From Rhodopirellula sp. (lineage in GTDB: Bacteria > Planctomycetota > Planctomycetia > Pirellulales > Thermoguttaceae), in assembly GCA_012728855.1 (NCBI GenBank), contig JAAYEH010000524.1, forward strand, positions 1-52,572: a DNA stretch of 52,572 nt. The letters are read 5' to 3'. Made by a program: the position numbers and the translations under genes. This document shows positions 33,668 through 43,082 of the stretch, piece by piece. The notes beneath the pieces were generated by a model. It was not told the origin of the DNA. It saw nothing but the letters and a program-made list of their open reading frames with translations, and searched no databases. Every line of letters starts with the position of its first letter. The first letter of the stretch is position 1.

Positions 33668-33910
33668 CTATTCGACCGACTCGATCACCGCAAGAACCTG
33701 GCCCGTCTCAAGCGGGTCGTCCTCCTCGACGCAGCGGACGATCAGCCGCCCGTCGATCGGCGAGGGGAGATCCACGACCGCGGCGCCGGCGAGGATCTCC
33801 AGCAAGGGCTGACCTTCGGTCACCTGCTCGTTCCGACGGGCTAGCCAAAGGCCGGCGACGACCGGCCCACTGACATCCATTTCCCGTAATCTCACTTCGT
33901 ACCGCGCCAT
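33668..33910 (-). CDS. Stand-alone lipoyl/biotinyl-like domain without the modifiable lysine
   Basis: The 80-residue protein covers one biotinyl/lipoyl barrel: SGPVVAGLWLARRNEQVTEG, then QPLLEILAGAAVVDLPSPID and ETGQVLAVIESVE. In E2 subunits the turn before the VxVPSPxxG strand reads ETDK, and the lysine carries lipoate. Here it reads LAGA, so no lysine is available. It may serve as a structural or degenerate relative, as in some membrane-fusion or GcvH-like proteins. The ORF extends to 34015, but MARYEV at 33910 fits the domain start. No dehydrogenase genes are nearby. Confidence 0.65.
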   Translation of the reverse strand: MARYEVRLREMDVSGPVVAGLWLARRNEQVTEGQPLLEILAGAAVVDLPSPIDGRLIVRCVEEDDPLETGQVLAVIESVE

Positions 33911-34056
33911 GGAGAAATCCGGCTCTTCCGGTTTTAGGTGCAAAATGACAGTTCCTGTGCTTGAGAAGGTTGCGCGAATTGGTATTGATAAGCGCAAGGG
34001 GTATCCAGCAAACAACTTGAGTCAAACCACCAATTTGTCTTACGGGAGGAACCCCA

Positions 34057-34290
34057 ATGCACTCACAGACGAAGTATATTGTCACCGAGGATGAAGTCTA
34101 CGGGTACGCGAATGATCGGCTGTCGACGGCCTTGCGGTTGGAGCACTGGGGGCACGAAGGTACGAGTTCGGTCCTGATTTCGATTCTCCTGCTTGCGGCT
34201 GCTCGCGTGGTTTCGGTGTTTGCGGCCTGCCGGGATCTGGCCGTCAGGCGGCAAGCTTCCATCAGAAGATGGCTATATCGATGTCCCTGA
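34057..34290 (+). pseudogene. N-terminal fragment of an IS4-like transposase
   Basis: ATG 34057 with GGAGG upstream opens a frame reading MHSQTKYIVTEDEVYGYAND, then LRLEHWGHEGTSSVLISILL and ARVVSVFAACRDLA. Soon after this the sequence changes to VRRQASIRRW and stops. The first 60 residues resemble the N-terminal helical domain of planctomycete DDE transposases. The catalytic domain is absent and the end overlaps a neighbouring gene on the other strand. Assignment is tentative. Confidence 0.4.
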
Positions 34291-34465
34291 CCTTCGCCGC
34301 ATATTCGGCTCGCGTCGCCTCGATTTCGCGTTGCAGCCGCGCTCGATCGTCCGGCGCGAAGCATTGGCCGAGTTGCTGTTTCAGTTCGGCGAGTCGTGCC
34401 ATGTACTGCTCTCTGAGGGCGTCCTGGTAAGCTTCGGATCCGCCCGTCCAAAAACCCGACGACAT
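34262..34465 (-). CDS. Small coiled-coil protein
   Basis: The 67-residue protein begins at ATG 34463-34465 with GGAGG 9 bases upstream. The sequence (SEAYQDALREQYMARLAELK, then FAPDDRARLQREIEATRAEY) is a charged, helical heptad-like hairpin of two helices, ending DIDIAIF. Single conserved Cys and no signal. Function unknown. Its last 29 bp overlap the transposase fragment on the opposite strand, so the insertion remnant may have trimmed its downstream region. Confidence 0.5.
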   Translation of the reverse strand: MSSGFWTGGSEAYQDALREQYMARLAELKQQLGQCFAPDDRARLQREIEATRAEYAAKVRDIDIAIF

Positions 34466-34512
34466 GCTTCGTAACCTCCGCTTGCCTACCCGTTGATAAG
34501 CTCGCCGGCGCG

Positions 34513-35379
34513 TCAGAGATCGATTTGATTCGGAATCTCGCCCAGGTGGTAGAAACGATGTTCAACTGCCGTGTCGCGGACGATGACGATCCTCATGCCG
34601 GACACATCCTTTCGCAACGGCTTTCCAACGGCCCCCGTGGTGACCATCTCCACGTCGCCGTACTTGGCCGTTTTGTTGGCGTGGTAATGCCCCGCGAAGA
34701 CGTGCGTGACCCCGTATTGCTGAAACAGGTCGAAATACCGCCGCCGTTGCGCAACGGGCAGGTTGTGGTAGCCGTCCGGTTCGTCGATGTTCTCCACGAA
34801 CCAAGGATGGTGCTGAAAAAGGATTACGGACTCCCGTTCCTGCCGGGCCTTCTCCAATTCGTCTTTCAACCAGTCGTCCTGCTCCTTGCCCCAATTAGAC
34901 TCGCCTTTCGGGGACTGGATCAGGCAGGAGTTGAGCACGATGCCCTTCATGGCGCCGATTCGGAAGGAGTAATGTTCGGGACCAAAGAGGGCTGTGTAGG
35001 CCGCGATGGTTGCCGGGGTAGGATCGTTTCCAAGATCGTGATTGCCTGGCACGTTGTAAAGCGGAATGGAACGATCCAACTTCGCGGCGATCCGCAGATA
35101 CTCCGCCGTTTGGTCCTTGTCGCCTGAGCGGTTGACCAGATCTCCGGTAACGATGACAAAGGCTGGTTGGAGGCGATTGGCCGTGGCGATGGCGAACTCG
35201 AAATTCGCCGTTTCTTGACGGGAGTCGGCATTCTGCGCGAACATGCCGAATTGGGGATCACTCAACTGAATGAAGAAGAAGGGGTCGCCGGCTCGGGCTT
35301 GCATCCCGCTCGCCAAGAGCAGCCCAAGCCAGACGATCGCAAGAACCGCTCTACCCAATCTACCGGTTTGCCGCAGCAT
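34513..35379 (-). CDS. Exported calcineurin-like metallophosphoesterase
   Basis: The 288-residue protein has a signal peptide (AVLAIVWLGLLLASGMQARA) and the full set of two-metal phosphoesterase motifs: FIQLSDPQFG, VTGDLVNRSG, VPGNHDLG, FQHHPWF and FAGHYHAN. The SDPQFG form, rather than D-x-H, resembles CPPED1-like phosphatases. It should hydrolyse phosphomonoesters or diesters in the periplasm. The weak ribosome site leaves the exact start uncertain, but the signal supports it. It stands between the small coiled-coil gene and a remnant gene. Confidence 0.85.
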   Translation of the reverse strand: MLRQTGRLGRAVLAIVWLGLLLASGMQARAGDPFFFIQLSDPQFGMFAQNADSRQETANFEFAIATANRLQPAFVIVTGDLVNRSGDKDQTAEYLRIAAKLDRSIPLYNVPGNHDLGNDPTPATIAAYTALFGPEHYSFRIGAMKGIVLNSCLIQSPKGESNWGKEQDDWLKDELEKARQERESVILFQHHPWFVENIDEPDGYHNLPVAQRRRYFDLFQQYGVTHVFAGHYHANKTAKYGDVEMVTTGAVGKPLRKDVSGMRIVIVRDTAVEHRFYHLGEIPNQIDL

Positions 35380-35475
35380 GGCCCTGCCACTCTCGCGAGT
35401 GCTCCCGAGTGATGTCTCCTTGGAATGAATCGTTCCGATCAGTGTATCGCGGATCGCCGTTCGAGGCCAGATTCG

Positions 35476-36105
35476 CTACCGATTGAGCAATTCGCGGTGA
35501 ATTCGTGTGTCACGCTCGATCTGCTCGCGACTCTCGTACGGCAGGTAGGCCGCTCGCATTACGAAACCGTATGCTTGGCCGATCTGAAAGTCCTGTACGA
35601 ACCACTGAAAATCCCAGGCTGGATTGCCCTGGCCGCCGCCAGAAGGGGACTGAGCCAGCCAAATGTTGTCGCGCTGGCGAAACATCAGCACGTAAGCCAT
35701 CCCGTGGCTGACCCCGAAATACCAAGGTTCCGTGTAGACATACTGGGACGGATGATTCACCAGCGTCAGTGGGAAATCGGCGTCGACATGGGGGAGCGAC
35801 GGTGAGCGGGCAGGCCCATGGGTCGCAGGAGACCGTGGCACCGAGTGGATTTCGCGTTTTGCGGCAAATTGGTCAACATGTTCTTGAATTCTCCTTGCAG
35901 AGGCGGCTGAACGGCATCGATTAACGACGACGTTGTCATTCCTTACTAAGCTCAGGCATGTTGGCACCGGGCCGAAATGCACCGCGTCGTGCTCGAGGAG
36001 GGAATCCCCTGCGTTCCGCCAAGGGCCGTGCATGTACCACCAGTAGAGCGAGCCGCCACCGGCAGCTACCACGGATGAAGAAAGCCGTTGGCCAAGGACA
36101 ATCAC
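35476..36105 (-). pseudogene. Probable remnant with an intact C-terminal domain
   Basis: The last 95 residues (YVYTEPWYFGVSHGMAYVLM, NIWLAQSPSGGGQGNPAWDF, then AYGFVMRAAYLPYESREQIE) look like the aromatic-rich end of a secreted carbohydrate-active protein. The first 115 residues are poor in structure and carry no signal peptide. A GTG at 36105 overlaps the stop of the beta-helix gene by 4 nt, so translation could be coupled. The likely history is loss of the body of a larger gene; an intact 209-residue protein is the alternative. Confidence 0.4.
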
Positions 36106-38507
36106 TGCCCTACCCTGTCACCCGTGGCCTTGGCCTGAGGTGGTTCGGTCCCGCAGTCGATGAATACATTGTCCTTAGCACTGGTCGCATCCCAGAGACC
36201 CTTCTGGCTTTCGCTCATCACCGCGGCGCAACGTTCGAAGATGTTGTCGTGGATCATCCCCCGCACCGTCCGCCCCAGCGGGTCGGGGAAGAGCCGCAGC
36301 GCCGCACTCCCCTCTTCGTCGAAGCCAACCACGTGGTTGCCAATCAGCGCGAATCGGCCGTGCATCTCAATCGCCTGCTTGACATCCGCCGTGCGGTCGC
36401 GCGTCACGATGTTCGCCCGGACGATCGAACTCGGCCCGCCGTAGGAGTCGAGCACGATCGGCCGCCGGCAGTCGGTAACGGTGTTGTCGTGGAATGTCCA
36501 GTTCGCCGCCGTCGGGATGAGTTCGAAGCTGTCGCCGGATTTCGGCGCGTACGCCTCCTTGAGTGCGACCTTTACCGTGTCCGTCGCAGCGGCGCCCGTA
36601 ATCGCCTCGATAGCCGACAACGCCGCGGGGCGCCCGCCCGTAAGCCAGACCAGGCTCCATCCTTGACACTGGCCGGCGAGGCGGTGATCCAGAGGTACTG
36701 TGCGTGTACCCAGCGTGAACGTCCGACCGTCCACGACCTCGCCTACGCGCGACGAGGCCCGCCCGGTGAGGATGCCGGCGCCGCAGTTGCGGATGAGGTT
36801 GTCGTGGATGTTCACATGGACCGCAGGCTCCAGAACCTTCACCGCCGTCACCAGCGGATCACAGTTGCCGCGGACGTAGATCTGATTGTCACTGACGATC
36901 ACGTCCGGGGCGCTCACGTCCACCGCGGTTCGAGCCACGGCCTGCGGGCCGACTTCCGTCATGTCGAACAGATTCCCGGCGATCGTGGCATTGGCCGAGG
37001 GGTAGTGCGTGAGGTCCGAATTGCCGCTGATATGCACCGCCGAAGAACCGAAGTTGACGAAGAGGTTGTCGGTCACCAGCACTTGGGTGGCGCCGACCGC
37101 GGCGCGGATCGCGCAGCCGCCGTAGGGCACATTGCTCTCGAAGACGTTGTTGGCGATGATGTGCTGCCCGGCCCCCAGGTCGGGAAAGGTGGCGTCGTGA
37201 TTGGCCGGGCCGAGATTGCCCATCGCCACCGTGCCGGCGTTGCGGACGTAGTTGCCGACAAATTTGACGAAACGCGACGCCCCCTCCCAGGCACAGCCCC
37301 CCACGTCGACGATCCGGCACTGGAGCACACTGGTGTTTTCCGAGCCGCACATCACGTCGTTGAATCCGTTGCGGCCGCAGTCGATCGCCGAGCAGCGCAG
37401 GTACGTGGTCTGCTTCGAGTGGGCCTCGTTGGGTTTGTCCGCCGTGCCGCGGCTGCCGCTGCCCGACACGAAGCACTCCGTGGCCATCCGCCGCCCGTGG
37501 CAATTCTCGATCAGTACCCGCTCCGTGCCGCCGATCGACACCGCGTTGCAACCTTTGGCGCCGAATCCCCAAAAGTAGCTCGAGCCTCGCGTCCGCAGAA
37601 TACCGCACTGGTCGCGCTCGGCAAAGCCGGAATGGCCGACCATGGTGAAGTTGCGGACGGTCACATCGATGCCCTTAGAAAGCGTGATGCAGCCCCCTTC
37701 GCCTTCGCTGATGTCCAAGATCGTGTCAACCGGGTTGGCCCCTTCGATGGTAATCGCCGTCGCGCCTCGCACCAGCAGTCCGCGCGAGAGGCGGTAGCGT
37801 CCCACGGGCACGTGCAGATTCAACTTCTGCTGGAGGGCGCGGTCGATGGCGGCCTGCAAGGCGGCATCGTCGCAGTGGCGCAGAGTCGCGGCGCTGACGG
37901 TCCGCGTGGGGGCGTCGCGCAGCGTGACCACCTTCCCTTCGATCTTATCGATGGCCGTCACGAGTTGGCCGCGGAGCGAGAAGTGGACGGTGTAGCCCTT
38001 CTCCCAATCGTGCTCATTGAATCGCACCTCGATCCCGTCGCGCAGCGGTTGCCAGTCGCCGCTGATCGGCGCCGGCGGGCTCCAGGTACGGGCGCGGTCT
38101 TCCGACCAACAGAACGTCTTGGTTCCCTCCGGGACGTCGAGCAGCAGGACCACCCAATCGCCCTGCGTGCCGTCGTAGCCGCGGATCTCGACCTTGTCCT
38201 TCAGCGGACGGCCCATGACGACCACGTGGCGCGGGCCCCAGAGCTTCTGATCGGCGCAGCGGGGATTGCACTCGGAAAGCATCACTCCCTGGCCGACCTG
38301 AAAATCCCCCAGGTCCGTGACCGTGATGCTCTTCGACCCCTTCTCGGTCGCAGCCGTGGTCGAAAACTCGGAGCCCGACGCACCGCAATCGCGGGCATTC
38401 AGCCAACCGCTTGGCGACACAATTGCAGGCTCTGCCGCAAAAGCTCCGCCGCAGGCGAGCACCACCGCCATGAATACCGACATCGACTGCCCTGGCAACC
38501 CGCTCAT
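36102..38507 (-). CDS. Secreted right-handed beta-helix protein
   Basis: The 801-residue protein has AGGAGG 8 bases before ATG and a signal peptide (SVFMAVVLACGGAFA). It carries a long series of beta-helix rungs with recurring N-x-x pattern: TVRNFTMVGHSG, VLIENCHG, YLRCSAIDCGRNGF, SVLQCRIVDVGG, FVGNYVRNAGT, IIANNVFESN, TDNLFVNFG and INDNL-like IHDNLIRN. Such helices bind and cleave acidic polysaccharides (pectate lyase, polygalacturonase or alginate-epimerase types). I see no decisive catalytic set, so the exact activity is open. It diverges from the DUF6067-like gene, with 166 bp between them for both promoters. Confidence 0.72.
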   Translation of the reverse strand: MSGLPGQSMSVFMAVVLACGGAFAAEPAIVSPSGWLNARDCGASGSEFSTTAATEKGSKSITVTDLGDFQVGQGVMLSECNPRCADQKLWGPRHVVVMGRPLKDKVEIRGYDGTQGDWVVLLLDVPEGTKTFCWSEDRARTWSPPAPISGDWQPLRDGIEVRFNEHDWEKGYTVHFSLRGQLVTAIDKIEGKVVTLRDAPTRTVSAATLRHCDDAALQAAIDRALQQKLNLHVPVGRYRLSRGLLVRGATAITIEGANPVDTILDISEGEGGCITLSKGIDVTVRNFTMVGHSGFAERDQCGILRTRGSSYFWGFGAKGCNAVSIGGTERVLIENCHGRRMATECFVSGSGSRGTADKPNEAHSKQTTYLRCSAIDCGRNGFNDVMCGSENTSVLQCRIVDVGGCAWEGASRFVKFVGNYVRNAGTVAMGNLGPANHDATFPDLGAGQHIIANNVFESNVPYGGCAIRAAVGATQVLVTDNLFVNFGSSAVHISGNSDLTHYPSANATIAGNLFDMTEVGPQAVARTAVDVSAPDVIVSDNQIYVRGNCDPLVTAVKVLEPAVHVNIHDNLIRNCGAGILTGRASSRVGEVVDGRTFTLGTRTVPLDHRLAGQCQGWSLVWLTGGRPAALSAIEAITGAAATDTVKVALKEAYAPKSGDSFELIPTAANWTFHDNTVTDCRRPIVLDSYGGPSSIVRANIVTRDRTADVKQAIEMHGRFALIGNHVVGFDEEGSAALRLFPDPLGRTVRGMIHDNIFERCAAVMSESQKGLWDATSAKDNVFIDCGTEPPQAKATGDRVGQ

Positions 38508-38673
38508 GAAACCGTCCTCCTGTTACTGTGTCGCATCTGCCTGACGGTGCCAAGCCGAAGCTGCCAGCATATCGCAGCCCATCAGTCTGAGCAAGCTACT
38601 GCCGTGCAATCCACCAGTCCAGAGATTAGACTGACGGCTTAACGAGAGCGAACTCAGTTTTTGGAGGCGCAGC

Positions 38674-41361
38674 ATGAACCGACGTATCAACACCCTCGCT
38701 GCGGCGATGCTTGGGCTGATCAGTTCCTGGGCGTTGGCGGCCGAATCGGTTCCGATCGACTTGGCGAAACCCGATTGGCTTGGCAGTCGGGCGGGCATTT
38801 CCGACGCGGTTCTCCCGCCTTGGACGCCCGTGGAAGCATCCGGCGGCGAGGTTTCGGTTTGCGGACGAACCTATCGTTTTCAGGCCCTCCCCGTACCGGT
38901 CTCCGTGGTTGCTCGGAAGGCCGAATTGCTGGCCGGACCGGTGACGCTCCGCGCCACGCTCTCAGGAAAGGAAGTTGCCTGGCAGGGCACCGCTCCACAA
39001 ATCGCCGAGGCAACTCCCGCCGTGGTCCGACTTTCCACCCAGGCCAAGTGCGGGCAACTCCGCTGCGACGGTGCGGTGACAGTCGAATTTGACGGCATGA
39101 TCCGCTCGCACATTTCTCTTCTGCCCGTCGGTGGTACGGCGACGATCGACCGCCTGGTGCTGGAGATCCCCATCGTCGCCGCGCACGCGAGGTATCTCTA
39201 TCACTGGCCCGGCAAGTGGGGCAGCGCCATGAACGCCGGCGCTCTGTCGAAGGAAGGTTACCAGGGGCCGTTCAAGCCCGTCTTCTGGCTTGGCGACGAG
39301 TGGCGGGGCTTGCAGTGGTTCTGCGAATCGGACCGCAACTTCTTCAATATTAAGAGCGACGAGGTGATCGAGATCCGTCCGCAGGCCGACGTCGTCCTCT
39401 TCCGCGTCAACCTCATCACCCAGCCACAGTCGGTCCGGCAACCGCTCGAATACACGTTCGGATTCCAGGCGACGCCGGTCAAGCCGATGGAGCCTGATGC
39501 CTGGGACTACCGCATTTGCCACCTGGGCCGCTACGGTCTGGAGGACGACCCCTTCCTGCCCAACACGTCGCTGAGCTATCCGGCCCAAGGGCACTGGGAT
39601 CCGCGGCGGGGGACGTTCGAGTGTTGGGTCCGCCCCCATTTCAACACCGCTGTTGCCGTCAAGCCGGGCGACCCGGCACGCGGCAAGTTCAATCGCAACT
39701 TGCTCGACGTCGACTTGCCCGGAGGCGGCCACGTCGGCTTCTACTGGAACGTCGACGACCGTGGCATGAGGCTCTACTACAAACAGGGCCAGGCATATCC
39801 GCTGATGCTCTCGGCTCGCTGCGACTGGCGGCCAGGCGACTGGCATCATGTGGCATTTACCTGGGGCGAAACAACGCGGATGTTCATCGACGGCAAACAG
39901 GTCGCCGAGCGCCCGCACCAAGGCACCGTCTCCGGCTCAACCTCCGGTGCCCGCATTGTGCTGGGCGAGTCGCCGTGCGAGATGGATCTCGACGAGGTTC
40001 GCATCTCGTCGGTCCCGCGGGACGCGTTCGATCTGGCGAACCCACCGGTTGCCGACGACGCCACCCTTCTGCTCGACCGTTTCGACCAGGCCGACCCGCC
40101 CGGCGCCTTGACCGTCACGTCGCCCGCTAACGGCTTGCCGGGCAAGATCGAAGGTGGCTCGTTGCGCGATGGCAAGTTCGGCCGGGCGCTTTCGCTCGCG
40201 GTTCCCGAGGGGGAGCCGCACACCATGCTCGACTTCCTCCGGCAGGCGGGCGTCCGCACCATCTGCTTCCACGAGCACTGGACCGACATCCAGGCTTACA
40301 CGAAAACCACGCACGGCGAGAAGCTTCATAAGCTGGTCGAAGCCTGCCACCAGCGCGGCCTGCAATTGCTCTTGTATCTCGGCTACGAACTGAGCGACGC
40401 GGCGCCGGAGTGGGACCGCTGGCAGCAGCAGTGCCTCGTGCATCCTCGCCTCGGCGGATACAAGCGGAAGTACCAGACGGAGTCCGAGCAAACCGCGTAT
40501 ATTGTCTGCTATCGCAGCGCGTGGCAGGACTTCATTGCCGATGGAGTGGACCGGCTGATGCGCGAGTACGACATCGACGGAGTCTATCTCGACGGCACGT
40601 CCGAGCCGTGGGGTTGCGCGAACCTGCGGCACGGCTGCGGCCACACTCGTCCCGACGGCTCGGTCGGCACGACCTGGCCGATGTTCGACACGCGGTCGAT
40701 GATGCGGCGGATCTACACGATCGTTAAGTCGCACAAGCCGGACGGCCAGGTCAACGTGCATCAGTCGACTTGCATGACCATGCCCACGCTCGCCTTCGCC
40801 ACCAGCTACTGGGACGGCGAACAATTGCAGTCGGTGTCGCGGAAGGGTTCGGCTCAGGACGTTCTTCCGTTGGACGCCTTCCGCTGCGAATTCATGGGCC
40901 ACAACTGGGGCGTGCCCGCCGAGTTGCTCTGGTATTCCTCCGGCCCCTTCACGCATCAGGAAGCGATGGCCGCCGCGCTGCTGCACGATGTGCCGGTTCG
41001 GCCGCGGAGCACGGAAGAAATCCAGATGGCATCGCGGCTCTGGAAGACGATGGACGACTTCGGCCGCCACGAGGCCGTCTGGCTGCCCTACTGGGAAAAC
41101 GGCGATGTCGTGCGCAGCGGTTCCCCCGGCCTCAAGGCGAGCATCTATAACCGCCCCGGCCGTGGGTTCATCGCCGTGGTGTCGAACATGGGCGAGGAAG
41201 CTTCGCAGGCGGAAATCGCCTTCGATCTTGGCGCGCTCGACCAACCGGCCGACCTGGCCGCAGTCGACGTTCTCACCGGCCGCGCGATCCCATCGAGGGC
41301 CGGCCGCCTCGACTTGCCGCTGAAGTCGATGGAGTTTTTCGTCATTCGGTTTGCTCCGTAG
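38674..41361 (+). CDS. DUF6067/GH123-like glycoside hydrolase with LamG-type module
   Basis: The 895-residue protein has a signal peptide (TLAAAMLGLISSWALA). An N-terminal beta domain (about 30-290) follows. A concanavalin/LamG-like module comes next (about 300-470: GTFECWVRPHFN, DWRPGDWHHVAFTWGETTRM, DEVRISSVPRDAF). Then comes a TIM barrel (about 515-800: RTICFHEHWTDIQAY, LLLYLGYELSD, YDIDGVYLDGTSEPWGC) and a small C-terminal beta domain. The Asp-x-Asp-Gly-Val-Tyr strand end gives likely acid residues. The set fits DUF6067 proteins related to GH123, which release N-acetylhexosamine. The LamG-like module inserted before the barrel probably binds glycan. Confidence 0.68.
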   Translation: MNRRINTLAAAMLGLISSWALAAESVPIDLAKPDWLGSRAGISDAVLPPWTPVEASGGEVSVCGRTYRFQALPVPVSVVARKAELLAGPVTLRATLSGKEVAWQGTAPQIAEATPAVVRLSTQAKCGQLRCDGAVTVEFDGMIRSHISLLPVGGTATIDRLVLEIPIVAAHARYLYHWPGKWGSAMNAGALSKEGYQGPFKPVFWLGDEWRGLQWFCESDRNFFNIKSDEVIEIRPQADVVLFRVNLITQPQSVRQPLEYTFGFQATPVKPMEPDAWDYRICHLGRYGLEDDPFLPNTSLSYPAQGHWDPRRGTFECWVRPHFNTAVAVKPGDPARGKFNRNLLDVDLPGGGHVGFYWNVDDRGMRLYYKQGQAYPLMLSARCDWRPGDWHHVAFTWGETTRMFIDGKQVAERPHQGTVSGSTSGARIVLGESPCEMDLDEVRISSVPRDAFDLANPPVADDATLLLDRFDQADPPGALTVTSPANGLPGKIEGGSLRDGKFGRALSLAVPEGEPHTMLDFLRQAGVRTICFHEHWTDIQAYTKTTHGEKLHKLVEACHQRGLQLLLYLGYELSDAAPEWDRWQQQCLVHPRLGGYKRKYQTESEQTAYIVCYRSAWQDFIADGVDRLMREYDIDGVYLDGTSEPWGCANLRHGCGHTRPDGSVGTTWPMFDTRSMMRRIYTIVKSHKPDGQVNVHQSTCMTMPTLAFATSYWDGEQLQSVSRKGSAQDVLPLDAFRCEFMGHNWGVPAELLWYSSGPFTHQEAMAAALLHDVPVRPRSTEEIQMASRLWKTMDDFGRHEAVWLPYWENGDVVRSGSPGLKASIYNRPGRGFIAVVSNMGEEASQAEIAFDLGALDQPADLAAVDVLTGRAIPSRAGRLDLPLKSMEFFVIRFAP

Positions 41362-41411
41362 TTTTTCGGTTCGGTTCCTGATACACTTCCAGCATCGATA
41401 GGCGCGAGGAA

Positions 41412-41505
41412 GGGGTCGGGAGTCTTTTTTTCGTGTCGGCCGGAATTCGATCTATCCAGACAGGAAAGCTTGGCCCGGCCGATACGGAAAAAGACTCCCG
41501 ACCCC
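41412..41505. repeat. 94-bp palindromic repeat with nested stems
   Basis: An 18-bp perfect outer stem (GGGGTCGGGAGTCTTTTT at 41412-41429, complement at 41488-41505) encloses a smaller CGGCCGG / CCGGCCG stem. The left arm carries a T-run, so it may double as a terminator for the DUF6067-like gene. Confidence 0.7.
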
Positions 41506-41570
41506 CTCAGATCCGCCGCCTCCGACCAATTTGAAACTCGTTTTTTGCCGATGCTTTGAGGAGTTGAAGA

Positions 41571-42635
41571 ATGATCGACCGTATGTTGCCCCAGTCCGCC
41601 CGTTCGCTGCTGCTGCTTGGGATCCTGGCGACCGCAGTCGTCTTGTCGGCCGTGGTGAGTCGCGCCGCGGAACCGTACGCCGGCCCCCAATATCCGCGGG
41701 TCAACGTATCGACCTCGTACGAGGTGGACCCCAGTTGGCCGCAGCGGCCCGACGGCTTCGTCTGGGGCGCCATGCCCGGAGTGGCGGTCGACCGCGAGGA
41801 CAACATCTGGATCTTCACCCGCGAAAAGCCGCCGGTTCAGATCTATCGTCCCGACGGCAAGTTCGTGGGCGCCTGGGGCGACGACGTGGTCGGTAAGGCC
41901 CATCAGATCAAATTCGACCGCCAGGGCAACGTCTGGCTCACCGACGTGGGCAACCACGTCATCATGCAACTTACGCCCGAAGGCAAACTACTGAAAACCC
42001 TCGGCACCCGTGGCGAAGCGGGCTGCGATGAAAGCCACTTCGACCGCCCCACGGATATGGTCGTTGCTCCGGACGGCAACGTCTTCGTGTCCGATGGCTA
42101 CGGAAACGCCCGCATCGTCCACTTCGATAAGGAAGGCCGCTTTGTGAAGAGTTGGGGCAAGCTGGGCGTCGGCCCCGGCGAGTTCAGCATCCCGCACGCG
42201 ATCGTGATGGACTCCAAGGGCCGCCTCTACGTCGCCGACCGCAACAACGCCCGCATTCAGGTCTTCGATACGGAAGGAAAATTCCTCGAGCAGTGGCGGA
42301 ATCTGCTCGTGCCCTGGTCGTTCTGGATGACCGAGAACGACGAGATCTGGACGTGCGGCTCGTCGCCGATGATCTGGCGTGCGGAAGACAAAGTCCTCGG
42401 TTGCCCGCCCAAAGATCAACTCATCATGCGGCTGGACATCACAGGCCGCCTTCTCCAGCTTTGGACGTTTCCCAAGGCCGCCGACGGCCAGGAAAAACCG
42501 GGCGAACTGAACTGGCTGCACAGCCTGGCGCTGGACTCCAAAGGCAACATGTACGCTGTCGACATCATCGGCCAACGGGCACAGAAGTTCGTCCGCATGG
42601 ATCGCACCAACCGGCCAGACGCTTTGAAACGCTGA
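41571..42635 (+). CDS. Secreted NHL-repeat beta-propeller protein
   Basis: The 354-residue protein has GAGGAG upstream, a signal peptide (LLLLGILATAVVLSAVVSRA) and about six NHL repeats. Examples are GVAVDREDNIWIFTREKPP, QIKFDRQGNVWLTDVGNHVI, DMVVAPDGNVFVSDGYGNAR, HAIVMDSKGRLYVADRNNAR and SLALDSKGNMYAVDIIGQRA. The family resembles peptidyl-alpha-hydroxyglycine amidating-lyase propellers, but the catalytic His/Met metal set cannot be confirmed by eye. A binding or lactonase-like role in the periplasm is possible. It follows the palindromic repeat after the DUF6067-like gene. Confidence 0.8.
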   Translation: MIDRMLPQSARSLLLLGILATAVVLSAVVSRAAEPYAGPQYPRVNVSTSYEVDPSWPQRPDGFVWGAMPGVAVDREDNIWIFTREKPPVQIYRPDGKFVGAWGDDVVGKAHQIKFDRQGNVWLTDVGNHVIMQLTPEGKLLKTLGTRGEAGCDESHFDRPTDMVVAPDGNVFVSDGYGNARIVHFDKEGRFVKSWGKLGVGPGEFSIPHAIVMDSKGRLYVADRNNARIQVFDTEGKFLEQWRNLLVPWSFWMTENDEIWTCGSSPMIWRAEDKVLGCPPKDQLIMRLDITGRLLQLWTFPKAADGQEKPGELNWLHSLALDSKGNMYAVDIIGQRAQKFVRMDRTNRPDALKR

Positions 42636-42776
42636 GCCATCACTCGGCTCCGCGGCCATAACCAAGATCCGGCAAGACAGGGGTTTTGGGATGTCTTTTC
42701 CGCCAACTCGCCGTCAGTCAAAGGCTATGGCCGCTTTCGGCCGATCTGTTTCCCATCCAGGAGCCGATCGAAGCCA

Positions 42777-43022
42777 ATGCAACCGGACGCAGTTTTCCAG
42801 ATCGTCGCCGCGGGCTTCGCCGAACTCGGTGCGGCCGATCCGCAAGCCATCGGCCGCACACTTCTTTTGAGGGATGGTTATTTTGTCGGCCACCGTTTCC
42901 GCTGTGGCGGACTCCAGGCGATCTTGCTGCCCGAAAGCGAAAGCGTCGAGTTCTTCGACGCGGAAGGCGGACCGCTTCGGTCGGTCCCGCTCCCACAGGC
43001 CGAGAGCCGCAAGGCGGCCTGA
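42777..43022 (+). CDS. Small conserved protein, paralogue of the 29811 gene
   Basis: The 81-residue soluble protein has AGGAG about 12 bases upstream. It shares with the 29811-30080 product the helix ending in LGA, the central DGYFVGHRFRCGGLQAILL strands (DDGRCVAWSYRLGELMAMWL in the other) and the end EFFDAEGGPLRSVPL...RKAA. Function unknown. It is convergent with the large inverse-autotransporter-like gene, with 60 bp between the stops. Confidence 0.6.
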   Translation: MQPDAVFQIVAAGFAELGAADPQAIGRTLLLRDGYFVGHRFRCGGLQAILLPESESVEFFDAEGGPLRSVPLPQAESRKAA

Positions 43023-43082
43023 GTGTGGACCGCGCGGGTTCGCATGAAACGCCGTTGACGGTTTGGTCGAGGTTCAGCCGCG

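Noticed and set aside
35958..38642. 894-codon open frame on the plus strand
   Set aside because: Antisense to the beta-helix gene, which has a signal peptide and a strong ribosome site. The shadow product lacks domains.
42674..42699. Terminator after the NHL gene (AAGACA / TGTCTT)
   Set aside because: A six-bp stem with a 12-nt loop is too weak to support a call.
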